DNA of 64,000 nt from Akebia trifoliata (taxonomy: Eukaryota > Streptophyta > Magnoliopsida > Ranunculales > Lardizabalaceae): assembly GCA_017979445.1 (NCBI GenBank), contig CM030714.1, positions 18,657,892 to 18,721,891 on the forward strand, written 5' to 3'. How positions within the stretch are numbered: position 1 is the stretch's first letter; every line of letters starts with the position of its first letter. The position numbers and the translations under genes are program-made. The notes under the pieces are model-generated. The model was given only the letters and a program-made list of their open reading frames with translations. It was not told the DNA's origin and made no database searches. This document shows positions 1-11,659 of this stretch, piece after piece.

Positions 1-193
1 ATTCTTGAGGTGGTTATACAGATTGCATTACCTTAAAAGTTGTATGTTCTTATTTTTTTTCATTACATTATTATCGACAATGTAATCATGTGTGAATTTG
101 AAGATTTGAAAGTCATAACCAATTGGGTGGTTGGTCTGTCTATGTTGAAAAATACAAAATTATGATCTTCACGTTTAAGGTAGAGATCCTAAT

Positions 194-545
194 CTTCATT
201 TATTGACACTAATAAAATTATAGAATCTAAATTTTTTTTGTAAGGTGTTGTGTGGGCAAAATAAAAAAGTATAATATAATTGCATGGTAGTACAATCATT
301 CATGATGAGTCAAATGTTATTTGATAAGCAATCAGTTGATGGTATTATTAGTTTGCATTCAATCAAGCTTAAGCAAAGTATCAAACTTTTCATATATGGG
401 GATTATGTTAGTAGAAATGTTAAGCTTCATTTATTGATCCTAATAAAGTGATAAATTAAATAACTTTTTTGCAGGGAGTCAAGTGGGCAAAATGAAATAA
501 GACGACATGAGCATTCATGAGGAATTAAATGTCATTTGGTAAGCA
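194..545. repeat. Diverged direct duplication in AT-rich DNA
   Basis: Two blocks, about 194-330 and 425-545, share a recognisable order of words: CTTCATTTATTGA, an AT stretch, GTGGGCAAAAT, CATTCATGA, and a closing TTTGGTAAGCA or TTTGATAAGCA. Several indels separate them. The block could be a diverged tandem duplication of a transposon interior. I see no gene in it, and positions 1-193 hold only AT-rich sequence. Confidence 0.5.
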
Positions 546-1336
546 TTAAATTTCAATGTAAATGCACTTACATGTACATTAATGGTAATACGACTTCACT
601 TTCAATATAAAATCTAATTCAGGGAAAGAGTCAAAATATTTTTCCTACTTAGAAGCTGCAATGAATCTAGATGAGAATATGCATGGATTTTGGACAAAAG
701 ATGCATATTGAATGCACATGCCGAAAAGCGAATTAATTCTACCTGTGAGAGATTCAAAGAAATTAATGAAAACATCCAAACTCGTTCACGTACCTATCCT
801 AAAATGTGTGATCTTGATGTCGTGTCATGACCTATATTTGATCCAAACAGTAATTATAAGGTTGCAAGCTGAGGTATCAAGAATGTGTAGACGTGATATA
901 AGGGTTTCATCACATAAAGTTGAGAACGATCCCAACTATGCATCTACTTACGCTATGTCTGATAAACACGATGACAATTCTTTTGACTTTAAATATTAAT
1001 TTCTTTATTAAAGACTTAAGGATTAAATTATCTATGTTTAAATTATAAAGATTTTGTTGACAAACCAAGTTTTGTTAATTTCACCACAATATTGAATGTG
1101 TCACTTCTTTATTATTTTTCATATAATTTCTATAGCATTAGAAAAAATTGGTGAGGCAATAAAAAATCTCTTAAATCATCTTTATGTGTTTCAAGTGTCG
1201 TTTAATAAATTCATGGTTTATCATTTTTCTTCCCTTTGATTATAATGCAAATGGTCGTATACTTGTTTTACCCACTATGTAAGGTAAGAATGAGTCAAAA
1301 TTTAGAAAATTTAAATTGATTTATCAAACAATAAAA
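546..1336. other. AT-rich stretch without recognisable gene
   Basis: A 95-codon open frame at 712-999 (+) has no motif I recognise and no clear gene structure around it, so I do not call it a gene. The remainder is AT-rich with no RNA gene or transposon end that I can support. It may be decayed transposon interior because subterminal-type repeats start immediately after it. Confidence 0.4.
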
Positions 1337-1515
1337 CAATGTCAGAAAGAGCCTTTTGACATTAGATCAGAATGTATTTTATTCAATGTCAGAAGGAGTG
1401 ACATTATATTAGAATATTTTTTATACAATGTTAGAAGGCTCTTTCTGATATAAGATCAACATATTTTTTTTATATAATATTAGAAGGCTCCTTTGGATAC
1501 TAGATCAAAATGTAT
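1337..1515. repeat. CAATGTCAGAA tandem repeats, transposon-subterminal type
   Basis: Four imperfect units of 42-50 bp start near 1337, 1384, 1426 and 1475. Each has CAATGTCAGAAGG or a variant, a TTCTGACATT-like inverted partner, and then AGATCAAAATGTATTTTAT. The pairing of GTCAGAA with TTCTGAC gives each unit a short inverted repeat. The same motif returns at 5421 and at 9309. Arrays like this are typical of subterminal regions of plant DNA transposons such as CACTA elements; that assignment is inference, because no terminal CACTA end was found here. Confidence 0.55.
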
Positions 1516-1635
1516 TTTATAAAATTTAATAAAATATATAGTCTTTCGCTTTATAGAATATCTTTGTTGTATTGTGGTTTATCGAGGTTCATATCATTTG
1601 GACCATCTCTTTTAAGGAATGATTCATCTTCCATT

Positions 1636-1768
1636 AGTTTAGCTATTCTATCAGCCATCTATACAGTCATTTACACAACCATCCATACAACCATCCTCAT
1701 AGCTATTCACATAGTCATCCACACAACAATCCTATCGACCATCCTAACAACCATCTACACAGTCATCC
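1636..1768 (+). repeat. 12-bp minisatellite, left block
   Basis: Degenerate tandem copies of a 12-bp unit close to CCATCCACACAA, alternating with CCATCCTATCAG. The unit is a multiple of three, so open frames run through it (Pro-Ser-Tyr-Gln / Pro-Ser-Thr-Gln in one frame), but nothing shows it is translated. The solo LTR that starts at 1769 splits this array from its continuation at 4779. Confidence 0.85.
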
Positions 1769-4700
1769 TGTGGCACCCTGCCAAATGCTAACACAAAACC
1801 CCATGTCAGATCTAGAGGCACTAGATGACGTCTCGAAATTTCGGCATGATCTCCTATGTTTATATTAGCATTCCAACGCGTTCAACCTGCACCTGATAAA
1901 TGACATACAATCCTGCATATATACATACAAAATATCACAATAACGGAAGCCTACATACATCTAATAACGTACGATTGATCAAAGTGTGAAAAAAGAAATT
2001 AATATACAAGATTATACAAAATTCTTCGCTCTAACAAAAGTCCTAACGCTCAGGACAAAATCCGTAAGACTACTTGGATGAACTGACACCACTAGGGGGT
2101 ATAGCCCCAATACTCACCAGGTAATGGATTCTGGTCATCTATCTGACCTACTAGATAGTCCTTACTCGTGTTCTATACCTACCTCGCCAAGCTCTGGATC
2201 TGAAACTAAAAAAATGAAGGAAAGGGTGAGTAATAGTGGTTACCCAGTAGGGTAGCAAACAATTTCTGCCAATAACCTCTCCTTACATGAACAAATAAAT
2301 ATATTGAATCATTTAAAAATATGCAAAATTTTATAGAAGAAACTACGATTAACTAGTACATATAGCCAGGGATGAGCAACAAAATATTTTAAAACTCACA
2401 TTACATCGATCAACAATACTCACTATAACATTTTCTTTTTATACAAATCTAATTGGTCAAATGAAAATATTATATTTTTGTATAAACATGCATGTCATTT
2501 TATATATCAAAATAAGATAACATATACATAATGCACAATGGTGGAGTAGTGGAATTAGAGAGTTGGGATTCACGACTGGATCGCTCTCAATCAGGACATA
2601 ATGTTTCATAATAAAGTAGTTGTTCCTGATTTTGTAACTGGTCGCTGTTTACCACACTTGTGGGACCATTTATCTGGCTCAGGCTGACCGTTTGACGTGA
2701 TCGTAAGCAATGGATCTCTTTTCGATGTGTCAGAACGTTCGATTACTATAGATTGTTAGTGATCACTGACTAATCATCTTCGTCTATGCCTATCAGGCGT
2801 GCATGTGATTCTCAAATATACAAACCATTCGTATACGATAACCTTTACATTACAAATTCACTGGTAAAGATAGAGAGGAATAAACTAGGATTCCAGTTAT
2901 GACTCCACTCTCATACGCTTCCCATACCACATATGACCTTAGTGGTCCCTACCATACATCCTAAGATAGTACACCACTCCGGATGATATGACGTACTATT
3001 CCTTCAGGCATTCACAGACTCTTTAACAACTCACAAAATAGTTACATATATATATTATTTTCATTTCTTTGAAAACAAATTAAAAATTTTCTTTGAAAAT
3101 AAATAAGAAATTAACAATATAAGGTTGAGAATAGATATCCAATTTCCTACCATGTAACTGTGGCCACCTGGCCTAAAATAAATAACAGAATGAAAAAGTA
3201 AACACCGCCTCGTGCTAACAGAAAGTAAATAAACATGCAATCAGTAACATTATCCCTAGATATCCATTCACCAACCTACACACAATAAAATAATGTAAAA
3301 TGCAGACATCACCCCTTGGGTGTGACTCTAACATTTTACCGTTTCATACTCTTTGTTTCTTTTTTTGATTTTTATAATTTTTCATCTCTCAAACAAAATA
3401 TCCACTTTCTGATATTCATCAATTCAATATGAGTTTATTGAATATTAAATCATTTTTCTAACTATGAAATTTATTTTTATCAATAGCATTGAAAAAATAC
3501 CAAAACTTAAATCAAAACGGGGTCTGAGCGGTGCACAGGACCCAACTGATGGAAATAACCCGGTAAAATATCCTACCCACGTATAATTTGTTATAAAATA
3601 CAATTAAACATATCAAATATGCAAGTTCTGGTGTGAATTTGAAATAATCAATTTAATTCCATATTTTTGTAAACACATCACAAATTTTTAATAAAATCCT
3701 AAATATAATTTTCACAATCTACTATTACTAATAGAAATTGAGAGTTCCTTACAATCTCTAGGCGACGGAATTGAAGCACGTGCACAAAAATCGAAGTGAT
3801 TGGCGTAAAAATCGAAATGATTTGAAATTCCAGATAATCTAACCCGGAGGTTTCGAAGGTCTTGACGTCGTCGTCTTTTCTCCCTTTTGCGACAAAGGAC
3901 GGTTTGATCCCGGAACGGAGGAAATCCGAGGTTGAAGTTTCGAAACCCCCGTATATAAATACGGCTGATTTTTGACGATACGAGATGAAAATAAAAGTGA
4001 AATGAAAAGATCTTGGGTGGGTTTCGTAGATGTCGAGACTGCAGACCTTTTTCCCTTCTGTGTCGAAGTCGACGACGACAGATCTGAGTTTGAAAGTTGA
4101 AGAAAAATAATAATTTTTTTAAAAAAAAACGCCTTGGCTGGGTTTTTAACGCATTTGGAGGATGAATAGTGAAAAAAAATTAAAAAAATTATTTATATAA
4201 ATTTTGGGATGAAATCGGTATTTTACTTATTGTTTCGATCGACGATAACTTGACCGTCTGGACTCCAAAAGTGATGAATGAATACTCTATTTCGTTTAAT
4301 TTTTTGTTTCGAATCTAATGGTGTAGTCAATTTCTACAAATTCTATTTCTAACAAAAATTTACATTTTTGGCCTGAGGTGACCTTTAAAATTGACGTCAT
4401 TTTTGTTTTTGACGATAATTTGACTTTCTGTGCTCTAAAAATGATAAATAAAAGTCCATGTTCAATAAATTTTTTTACGAACCCAATGGTATAATCAAAT
4501 TTTAAAAATTATTTCTCTAGCAAAAAGTCATTATTTTGGCCTGGTCCGACTCAATAATCGAGGATTTTGTAATTTTTATGTTCGAACTTGCATTTGAGTG
4601 TGCTTATAGGCTAAAATATATTTTTCGATCATTTTGAATCCAATGGTGATGTCAAATTTCATTAAAAATGATCAGAAACATCCTAAAGTTTTACCCTTAA

Positions 4701-4778
4701 GTCCCACTTTCAAGATTTTCTCAAAATTTCATTATTTATTTTTTCTTGAGATACGAATTGAAAATTTGGGGTTTTACA
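1769..4778 (-). mobile_element. Solo LTR A, long-LTR Ty3/gypsy family
   Basis: About 3010 bp starting TGTGGCACCC and ending GGGGTTTTACA, collinear with the LTRs at 22727 and 39063, so transcription would run on the minus strand. The flanking bases are CATCC on the left (1764-1768) and CATCT on the right (4779-4783), a 4-of-5 match that fits a decayed target duplication. No primer site, coding region or polypurine tract adjoins it, so it is a solo LTR left by LTR-LTR recombination. It carries about two of the 171-bp repeat units seen in LTR B, around 3860-4100. Confidence 0.88.
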
Positions 4779-5262
4779 CATCTTCTCGGGCTTCCTCACA
4801 ACCATCCACATAGTCATCCTATCAACCATCTACACAACCATTTTATCAGCCATCCTCACATTCATCCACACAACCATCCTATCAGTCATATATACAACCA
4901 TCTGTACAGCTATCCTCTTGAGTATCCTCATAGCCATACACACAACCATCCTATCAGCCATCTACATGCCATTCTATCAGCCATCTACACAGCCATCTGC
5001 ATAACCATCCTCTTGGGCATCCTTACAGCTATCCACACAACCATCCTATCAGCCTTATACACATCCATCCCATCAGCCATCCACATAGGCATCATATCGG
5101 CCATCCTCAAGTCATCCTATTTGCCATCTACACAGCTATCTTATCAGCCTTATCAACTATCTACACAGCCATCCTCTCAAGCATCCTCACAACCATCCTA
5201 TCAGCCATCTACACAGTCATCCTATTAGTCATCTACACAGCCATCCACACAACTATCTGCAC
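4779..5262 (+). repeat. 12-bp minisatellite, right block
   Basis: About 40 degenerate copies of the CCATCCACACAG / CCATCCTATCAG unit, continuing the array cut at 1768. Longer variants with CTCTTGGGCATCCT recur, hinting at higher-order units. An open frame of 160 codons crosses it (4746-5228) only because the period is divisible by three. It starts inside the LTR, so I do not treat it as a gene. Confidence 0.85.
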
Positions 5263-5420
5263 ACAAGTTTTATTTAAGAGATTTATAATATGTATTTTTT
5301 AAATTAGGGCCAAATTTAATTAAATAAGATTTTTATAATCAAATATACATATCTTTTTATGATAAACTTTAGGAAAATGATCGCGATACAATAAAAATTT
5401 GAATAGATTTATCGAACATT

Positions 5421-5587
5421 GAAACAATGTCAGAAAGCTCCTTCTGACATTAGATCAAAATGTATTTTATAAAGTTTAATAAAATACATAATCTTTCACT
5501 TTATAGAATACCTTTGTAGCATTATGGTTCATCAGCGTTCATATCATTTGGATCATCTCTTTTAAGGAATGAGCCATCTTTTATTTC
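5421..5587. repeat. Second copy of the 1475-1640 block
   Basis: Begins with the CAATGTCAGAA subterminal-type motif and continues through the same flank found near 1475-1640: AAAATACATA, TTCACTTTATAGAATA, TCATATCATTTGGA and CTCTTTTAAGGAATGA. It is followed by another minisatellite block, as in the first copy. If LTR A is discounted, the two copies lie roughly 1.1 kb apart, so the duplication predates the LTR insertion. Positions 5263-5420 hold nothing recognisable. Confidence 0.7.
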
Positions 5588-5834
5588 CACAACTATTCTA
5601 TCAGTCATCCTCTTGGCCATCCTATCAGCCATCTACACAGCCATCCACACAATCATCCTCACAACTATCCACATAGCCATCCTGTCAGCCATCTTCACAG
5701 CTATCCTATCAACCATCTACATAGCCATTCATACAGTCATCTTCTCAGACATTCTCATTGCCATCTTATCAGTCATCTACACAGCCATCCACATATCCAT
5801 CTTATCGACCATCCTCATAGCTATTCTATCATCT
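5588..5834 (+). repeat. 12-bp minisatellite, third block
   Basis: About 20 copies of the same CCATCC-type 12-bp unit as the blocks at 1636 and 4779, placed at the same position relative to the duplicated flank. The array ends abruptly at TCATCTTGAGCCC. Confidence 0.85.
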
Positions 5835-7196
5835 TGAGCCCAACAATACCGAGGTTTCACCATTCAGAGTTCGTATAAAATATAATATGCGATATTTTTT
5901 GAGGATTTTTCTAAAAAATCTAACTTCAATTAACAGAAAATCAAATCAAAATTTTGGATAGAAGTTATTGGATCATATCGTTGTCCTTGGCAATGGCACC
6001 AATTTGTTTGGTGTAAATTAATGATAAAATAATGAACAAAAAATAAGCCTTGGCTAGCAAGGATCAATCTACAAAGAAAACGTTGATCCAACGAATCTTT
6101 CAACTCAAAATCGAATGGGATTTGAAGTTATAAATTAACAAAAAAATTTACGAATAAATTACTAGTAAAAAATGAAACACATAAGAACATAAATCAACCT
6201 GAGTTCATATGCAAGTTTTAATTAAAATAATCATTTGGCTTCATAGAAAAATAAGAGATGAGAGAAAGAAAAATTATCTTCTTCTATTGATCTTGATCTG
6301 AAACTAGCAGTATCTCCTTACAATCTTGGAACTATTAACGAAATAAAAAAAATCAAACTCTAAAACTATAAAAGAACAGAAGAAGAGAGGTTGGTTTGAA
6401 ACTAGGGTTTGGAAACCTTCCCTAAACAAAATTACCTTCAACCCACCCCACTTCAATATGAAATATTTGTATTTGCTAAGATCTAGCACAAATCTCGAAC
6501 AATTTTCCATCGATACCACTGCATTGGCCAAGTTGACCAAGGAACCATGGTCTATGTAGGCCCAATAAGCCTACATATTGGTCTTTGGTCTTGTTTCGAA
6601 TCCTGCATCGTAATAGAATCTTTAGATTTTTTCTAATTCACATAAAAACTTTATGTCATTTAAAAATATCGTGAGTCTTTCAATCTTCTACATGAATAAT
6701 CGAAAGCTTGCGAGAGCCATTCCCCATTTCTTTCTCAATTTATCCCTATTATTTTCTTGAAACGTGCAACTTATAAATTTTTGCCTAGAATGTGATTTCG
6801 ACCAGAATGATTTTTAATAATGAAGTTATATATTAAATGTAATAAGGGCCAAGATTTAAGCACGCAACGCATCTTGAAGATGTGTTGACTAAATTCGTCA
6901 AACTCTAAATCTCTCGTTTATATGACTTCAACTCATTTTTTCTCACAACACACGTTCACTTTCACCCTAACGACTTGAGTGAACACTTGCAGGTTCTTCC
7001 ATCAGAACTCACAAATATTAATCTCCTTCTTCTTTTATACCTTTCAAGAATTGTAATCTCTATATTTTTGTCAAAAATTAGCTATCCTCTATAACTCACT
7101 CTCACTTACTCACTCTATAACCTACTACAAAGCTTTATTATTTTGATTTTCAAATTTTGTTAAGGAATCGAAAGGAATACCACAGATAAATAGGTG

Positions 7197-7198
<2 letters not shown>
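5835..7198. other. No recognisable gene; possible upstream region of the PMD gene
   Basis: A mixed AT-rich stretch. A 78-codon minus-strand frame at 6304-6540 has no known motif. From about 6890 the sequence is rich in TCACT/CTCAC words and could be promoter or 5'UTR for the PMD gene that follows. I cannot place a TATA box or start site with confidence. Confidence 0.35.

Positions 7199-7229
<31 letters not shown>
7199..7229. repeat. (TC)n microsatellite
   Basis: About 15 uninterrupted TC dinucleotides. CT tracts of this kind are common in plant 5'UTRs, which fits the position a few hundred bases before the PMD coding sequence. Confidence 0.95.
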
Positions 7230-7231
<2 letters not shown>

Positions 7232-7469
7232 TTGTCGTTGAACTTGAAGAAACCTTTTTAAAACATACAATTCTGTTCAATCTGGTTTTTAGATATTTTC
7301 TTTCTTGATTTCATGAATTAGATTTAATGTCTTCTAAAAAACTCCAAACTTTTGTATGAATGGGACTTGTGAAAGTACATAGTCTTGATATCCGTAAAAG
7401 GTTCCAAGGTGAAGTGGTTTTGATCTTATTTATGCTCTTTTGTGCTCAGAAGGGTTAGAATTAGAAGAA

Positions 7470-9127
7470 ACACATATTCAACCCCTACGCAGAAGGATTT
7501 AGTGAAAGGGTACACCCAACCGATGAACATCACGAAGAAACTATTCACGGAGGTCCCATTGATATTTCAGTACTTAGAATATTTAAGACACACAAGGCAT
7601 TTTTAGTTGGCAATCACAAGTAAGTTCTACATTAGCTTTTTAATTATTTGATATAATTAATTATTATCTTATCTTAATTTTTTCATGTAATCATTTGTAG
7701 GAAAGTGATGCTTTGACTATATTCAATCATTCAAAGAAGTTGGATGATTGGGACTACGAAATAGAGACTAGTATATTTCAAAAGAAAGTTAAAGTTTTGG
7801 GTCTCTTAAATCTTGTAAGGTACAAATACCAATATCTTAATAAAACTTTGTTGACTACCTTTATCGAGCGATGGCAACCGAAAAACAATATATTTTATCT
7901 TCTATTCGGTGAGATGATGATTACATTAAATGGCGTTGACCATATATTGAATATTCCAATTACTGGTAAATCCATTTTTGTGAAGTCCTTACTTGGTTCA
8001 ATGACTAGAGATTTAGTAATGGAGATTTCGGATCTTCAATTTGAAGAGGTGGCGGTTGAAATGATTACAAATAGGGGCTACATTATTTCTATCAACTAGC
8101 TCATTCAGAATTTTAAAGGGTATAATTACATTGTAACCCCACAGGAATTAGACTGTATTGTTAGAGGGTACTTATTATATGTTTTGGGGTGTACCATTTT
8201 TGCTGATAAAATTGGTATAAAGGTATTTGCAAGATACCTGACATTGTTACGGGATGTTGAGAACATAAAAGACTGTTTTTGAGGCACAACCGTACTTACA
8301 ATTTTGTATCGACAACTGGAGTGCGCATCGAGGAAAGATGTGATACAAATAGTAGGATATCTACCATTATTACAAGTATGAGTAAATTAGATCTTATTTT
8401 ATTTTTAATTTGACATCTATGTAATAACAAGTCTATATTTTCATTTGTAAGCATGGATGAAGAATTTAATGTTGGAGACTCGCGTATCAAGCGGTGGAAT
8501 CCACGTTTTGTAAATGCTATTTCAATTGATGAGCTTTAGCATATACAACAAGCCATAGATGATATGGTGAAAGAAGACATAAATGTTAACCCATTTTGTA
8601 TAATATAATGAGGTCATAATTATATTCAATCTAATTTATATGCTTAGCAGGTGATTTGCGGCTCATACAAGGAAGAGAGACAACAATATCCACTAAACTT
8701 AGTCACATTCTACGACAGTTCTGTGAGGTCAGATAATGTCGTAGAACCTTACTATCCAGTAAGGTGTCTTCGACAATTTGGATACGTCCAAACCATTCCT
8801 CCATATCCAATACAACCTATCTCTGAAGATAGGAGCCTAAATGTACTTGCTTACCGAGTTGAGTACAAATTTATCAAGAAACATTGGCAAAAATGGTCTA
8901 GGCATGTACTATCTCCAAAAGTATTGGGAGATAAAATAACTTTGCCATGGGATGCTGAACTGGCTTATCAGTTATGGTACGTCAACATATCGCATACAAT
9001 CATCCAGAACCCGGATAATTGGATTGGAGTGATACAACAACGTCAAAATCAATCAAATAGAGACTTGATCCCCGAAGAAATCTCTAAATTGATAATTTCA
9101 TATATATATATAGCTCAGATTTTATAG
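7470..9127 (+). pseudogene. Plant mobile domain (PMD) protein, decayed
   Basis: The PMD is a plant domain shared by MAIN/MAIL proteins and by many transposon-linked genes. Visible in order: HGGPIDISVLRIF (about 7548-7590), a donor-like GTAAGT at 7620 and acceptor TTTGTAG ending at 7700, then KKLDDWD, IERWQP and FGEMMITLNGVD (7735-7945). YLLYVLGCTIFADK and ARYLTLLRDVE follow (8170-8265), then IKRWNPRF (about 8490) and VVEPYYPVRCLRQFGYVQ TIPP (8730-8800). Two in-frame stops occur, TAG at 8097-8099 and TGA at about 8279; the second replaces a tryptophan codon of the family motif. A third stop lies near 8537. The 7619/7701 splice join is off by one base. Domain order is complete, so this was a full PMD gene that has decayed. 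An active gene with a different intron layout is unlikely. Confidence 0.82.
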
Positions 9128-9308
9128 ATTTGAATCAAACTTGTGCCTTATTATTTACTCTATTTTGCAATATTAATTAGTGCATATGTATGTGGGTCAG
9201 GTTGAGATAAGATTTAGCGTTGGGCCTATTGAAGGAATCAATTTCCTTAGGGCCCAACCAAGAATTACAGACTTTGCTAATGCTTAATTTATATTTTTAT
9301 ATGAATAC
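9128..9308. other. Downstream flank of the PMD pseudogene
   Basis: AT-rich sequence directly after the last PMD codons. One phrase near 9200-9285 could be another short coding remnant, but I cannot match it to a family. Confidence 0.3.
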
Positions 9309-9392
9309 AATGTCAGAAGGAATGATTCTTCTAACATTGTATAAAATACAATCTGATCTCATGTCAGAATGATGCTTCTAGGGACATAGAAT
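9309..9392. repeat. CAATGTCAGAAGG inverted motif pair
   Basis: CAATGTCAGAAGGAATGATT is followed at once by CTTCTAACATTG, an imperfect palindrome of about 32 bp, and then by ATGTCAGAATGATGCTTCT. This is the same word family as at 1337 and 5421, now on the far side of the PMD gene. It could be the opposite subterminal region of one transposon; no terminal inverted repeat was found to prove it. Confidence 0.5.
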
Positions 9393-9989
9393 TTATTAGT
9401 TATATTTCAAATAGATCCTTTATGAGAAATGTTGATCATTTTATTGTAATAAGGTGTACATATGAATCCTACTAATAGAAATAATTTGTATTTTTTTTGT
9501 GTACTGAACGTAAAGATAAATTAAGATTTTCAATTATGATATACATACATTGGTATTAAATTAAACTTTTTAATACTTACAAGTAATATGCACGAGAATG
9601 ATGGTGACATGAACATAGATAACTTTCAAAGAAGAGTTGAAGGTGAGTCGATTTGATTGTTTAATATTCACAATCTTGTTTTAAAGTATTTTATAAATGT
9701 AAAAGTTTCTTACATGCTCCTTATGATATGGAAAGTGAAAAGAAAAATCCAAAAAACTCCCGCATCACGACGACCTGATAGTACCTTAATAGATGCCATG
9801 ATATTACTAAGAAAAGAGTATAAAAAGTATGAACAGTTATTGTGAAGTGTACATAACGTGTGAGTAGTGAGTTATATTTTTCGTAATTCAGACTTTAAAT
9901 AATTTATTTTTAAAGTTGTGTTTACACACATAATCATGTCAATAATTTATATATATAGATATATAAAGGGTGGGGTTCAGAAGACAAAC
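9393..9989. other. Exon-like scraps, unrecognised
   Basis: A short open stretch near 9590-9640 ends at a donor-like GTGAGTC, and a lysine-rich frame runs from about 9735 to 9844. They might be 3' exons of the PMD gene. I recognise no domain and see no polyadenylation signal that decides it. Confidence 0.25.
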
Positions 9990-10089
9990 ATAACAACTCA
10001 CATCTCTACAAACTAATTCAGCCGTCGGATATATGCGAGACGTGCAGGCCAGATCGTTTGTCACTTTACAAACCTTTTTAAACAAACAA

Positions 10090-10521
10090 AAATTCTGAAA
10101 TTGCAGCCACCTCCTTGATCTGTCCTTTATTCAATTCATTATCTTCTCTTTGATTCACTCTTCCTCTTTGATTCAAACTCTTCGATCTACCACTAAAAAC
10201 GAACTCATCTCTTCGATTCACTCTCTTCACCCAAAAACAAAGACCGATCGATTCGATTCACTTCCCGTAAATTTCTGTTCTTCTTTCTTTGACAGAGATC
10301 AGAGATCAGATCTGACCTCATTTCTCTACAATCGATCTTCATCTTCGTCTTCTTCTTCCTCTCCTTCATTTCTACTAACATCACGATCTTCCTCATTTCT
10401 CTCTTTCTCTCTCTCTCTCTCTAACTCGTTGCAAAAAACAAAGAGCTCGACAGAACCCCACCCAAAATTTCAAACTTTCCTCTCCCTCTTTCTAACTCGT
10501 TGCAAAGAAACCTTATGGTAA
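10090..10521 (+). other. CT-rich 5'UTR-like leader
   Basis: A strongly pyrimidine-rich stretch with repeated GATTCACTCTC words and a (TC)n run near 10402-10423. The phrase CTAACTCGTTGCAAA occurs twice (about 10422 and 10492). It ends at ACCTTATG followed by GTAACAAATC, which resembles a first-exon donor. Composition fits a plant 5'UTR and first intron, but no coding exon follows. A 123-codon serine-rich frame (10150-10521) reflects the composition and is not called as a gene. Confidence 0.35.
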
Positions 10522-11212
10522 CAAATCACAAACCCTTAATTAATTTTAATTTTTTAATTTTTTTACACTTTTATTTGTTTAATCTGAAAATTTTGTTAGA
10601 ATGGCAATTCGTATGTGTTTTTATTATAAATGCCTGAAGATATTGATTATGACGAATCATCGAAAACAAAGATTCATAAGGAAATTTTATGATTGTTGTT
10701 TCAATTTTTAGACATATTGAGGTGAAATTTATGATTGTGTTTCCAATTTGCTTCAGTTGCTGCTTTCTTGTTCTTTCACTGGTACATAGTTGTATTTTTT
10801 AACTATTGAAGAAATTCATGGCTTGCTTATAAATAGTTCATATTGAGTTCTGTTGGTTAAACCTTGGCCTAAAAAATGGCTATGTGTCCCATGTAACTTT
10901 TTTCCGAACCTTGGCCTAATTTCATGTTCTGCTGAGTTTTATGTATGGATTATGTACATATAATGTTGTAAGCCTTTATGTATTGACACTTTGAATAGAT
11001 TTTGCGAAGAGTTTTTGTAGTTGGATATTTTGTTTTTTATACAAGATGACCATTACCCTGTTTATAGCTCAAATTTTAGCCAAGATCATACTTTTATAGG
11101 TATTTAGACACATTCTTTCAAGATTGAAAAGCATTCCTTTCATTCAGCATGCTTGGCTTGTCTCCTTATTAGCCATTAAACCAAATATCTAAGATCACCA
11201 AATACTATTTCA
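10522..11212. other. Intron-like AT/T-rich stretch, no gene
   Basis: T-rich sequence typical of a plant intron or spacer. The phrase CCTTGGCCTAA is repeated near 10863 and 10910. No domain or RNA gene is visible. Confidence 0.4.
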
Positions 11213-11470
11213 CTATGTGTTGGACAGTCTCGACCGTCGAATTGGTCCATCGAGTTGGGCCTTGTCCAAAAAATATTCGATGGTTAAGAAACATAGAATT
11301 TAGGGATATAGCGACGATCGACGATAAAAAAAACCCTCCGTCGGTATATGAAGTTATAGCGACAACCGCTATTGGCTGTCACTATAGGGTATTTTATTAA
11401 AAAAAATATATATTAAACCTTTAGCTATGGTCGCCGACCGTCGCTATAGGGTACTCTTTTAAAAAAAATA
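11213..11470. repeat. CACTA-type subterminal repeats
   Basis: Starts with CACTATGTGTTGG and contains several copies of TATAGCGAC / GTCGCTATA words in both orientations, plus the twice-repeated block CTATAGGGTA, TTTT, AAAAAAAATAT at about 11382 and 11443. TAGCGAC-rich arrays next to a CACTA terminus are typical of plant CACTA transposons and their non-autonomous derivatives. The matching other end was not found, so this may be a broken element. Confidence 0.5.
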
Positions 11471-11659
11471 TTAGATCCCCAATTAGAACTCGCCCAATCT
11501 GGAAGTCCAAAAAGTAACACCTCTAATTTCAACCAACCACAAAACACATTCAGGCCTCAATCCTACATATGGCAGTAAATAACAAAAGGCCACAAGGATC
11601 GCGAGTCACACCATCAAGCTCTCCACCGTGAAATTTTCAAACAAAGAATAATGGAGCTA

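Noticed and set aside
712..999. 95-codon frame as a small gene
   Set aside because: No recognisable motif, splice context or conserved block; expected by chance in AT-rich decayed DNA.
4746..5228. 160-codon frame with Pro-Ser-Tyr-Gln repeats as a structural protein gene
   Set aside because: It begins inside solo LTR A and follows a 12-bp minisatellite; the LTR insertion alone created its start.
10150..10521. Serine-rich 123-codon coding sequence
   Set aside because: CT-rich composition explains it; there is no domain, and the stretch looks like 5'UTR.
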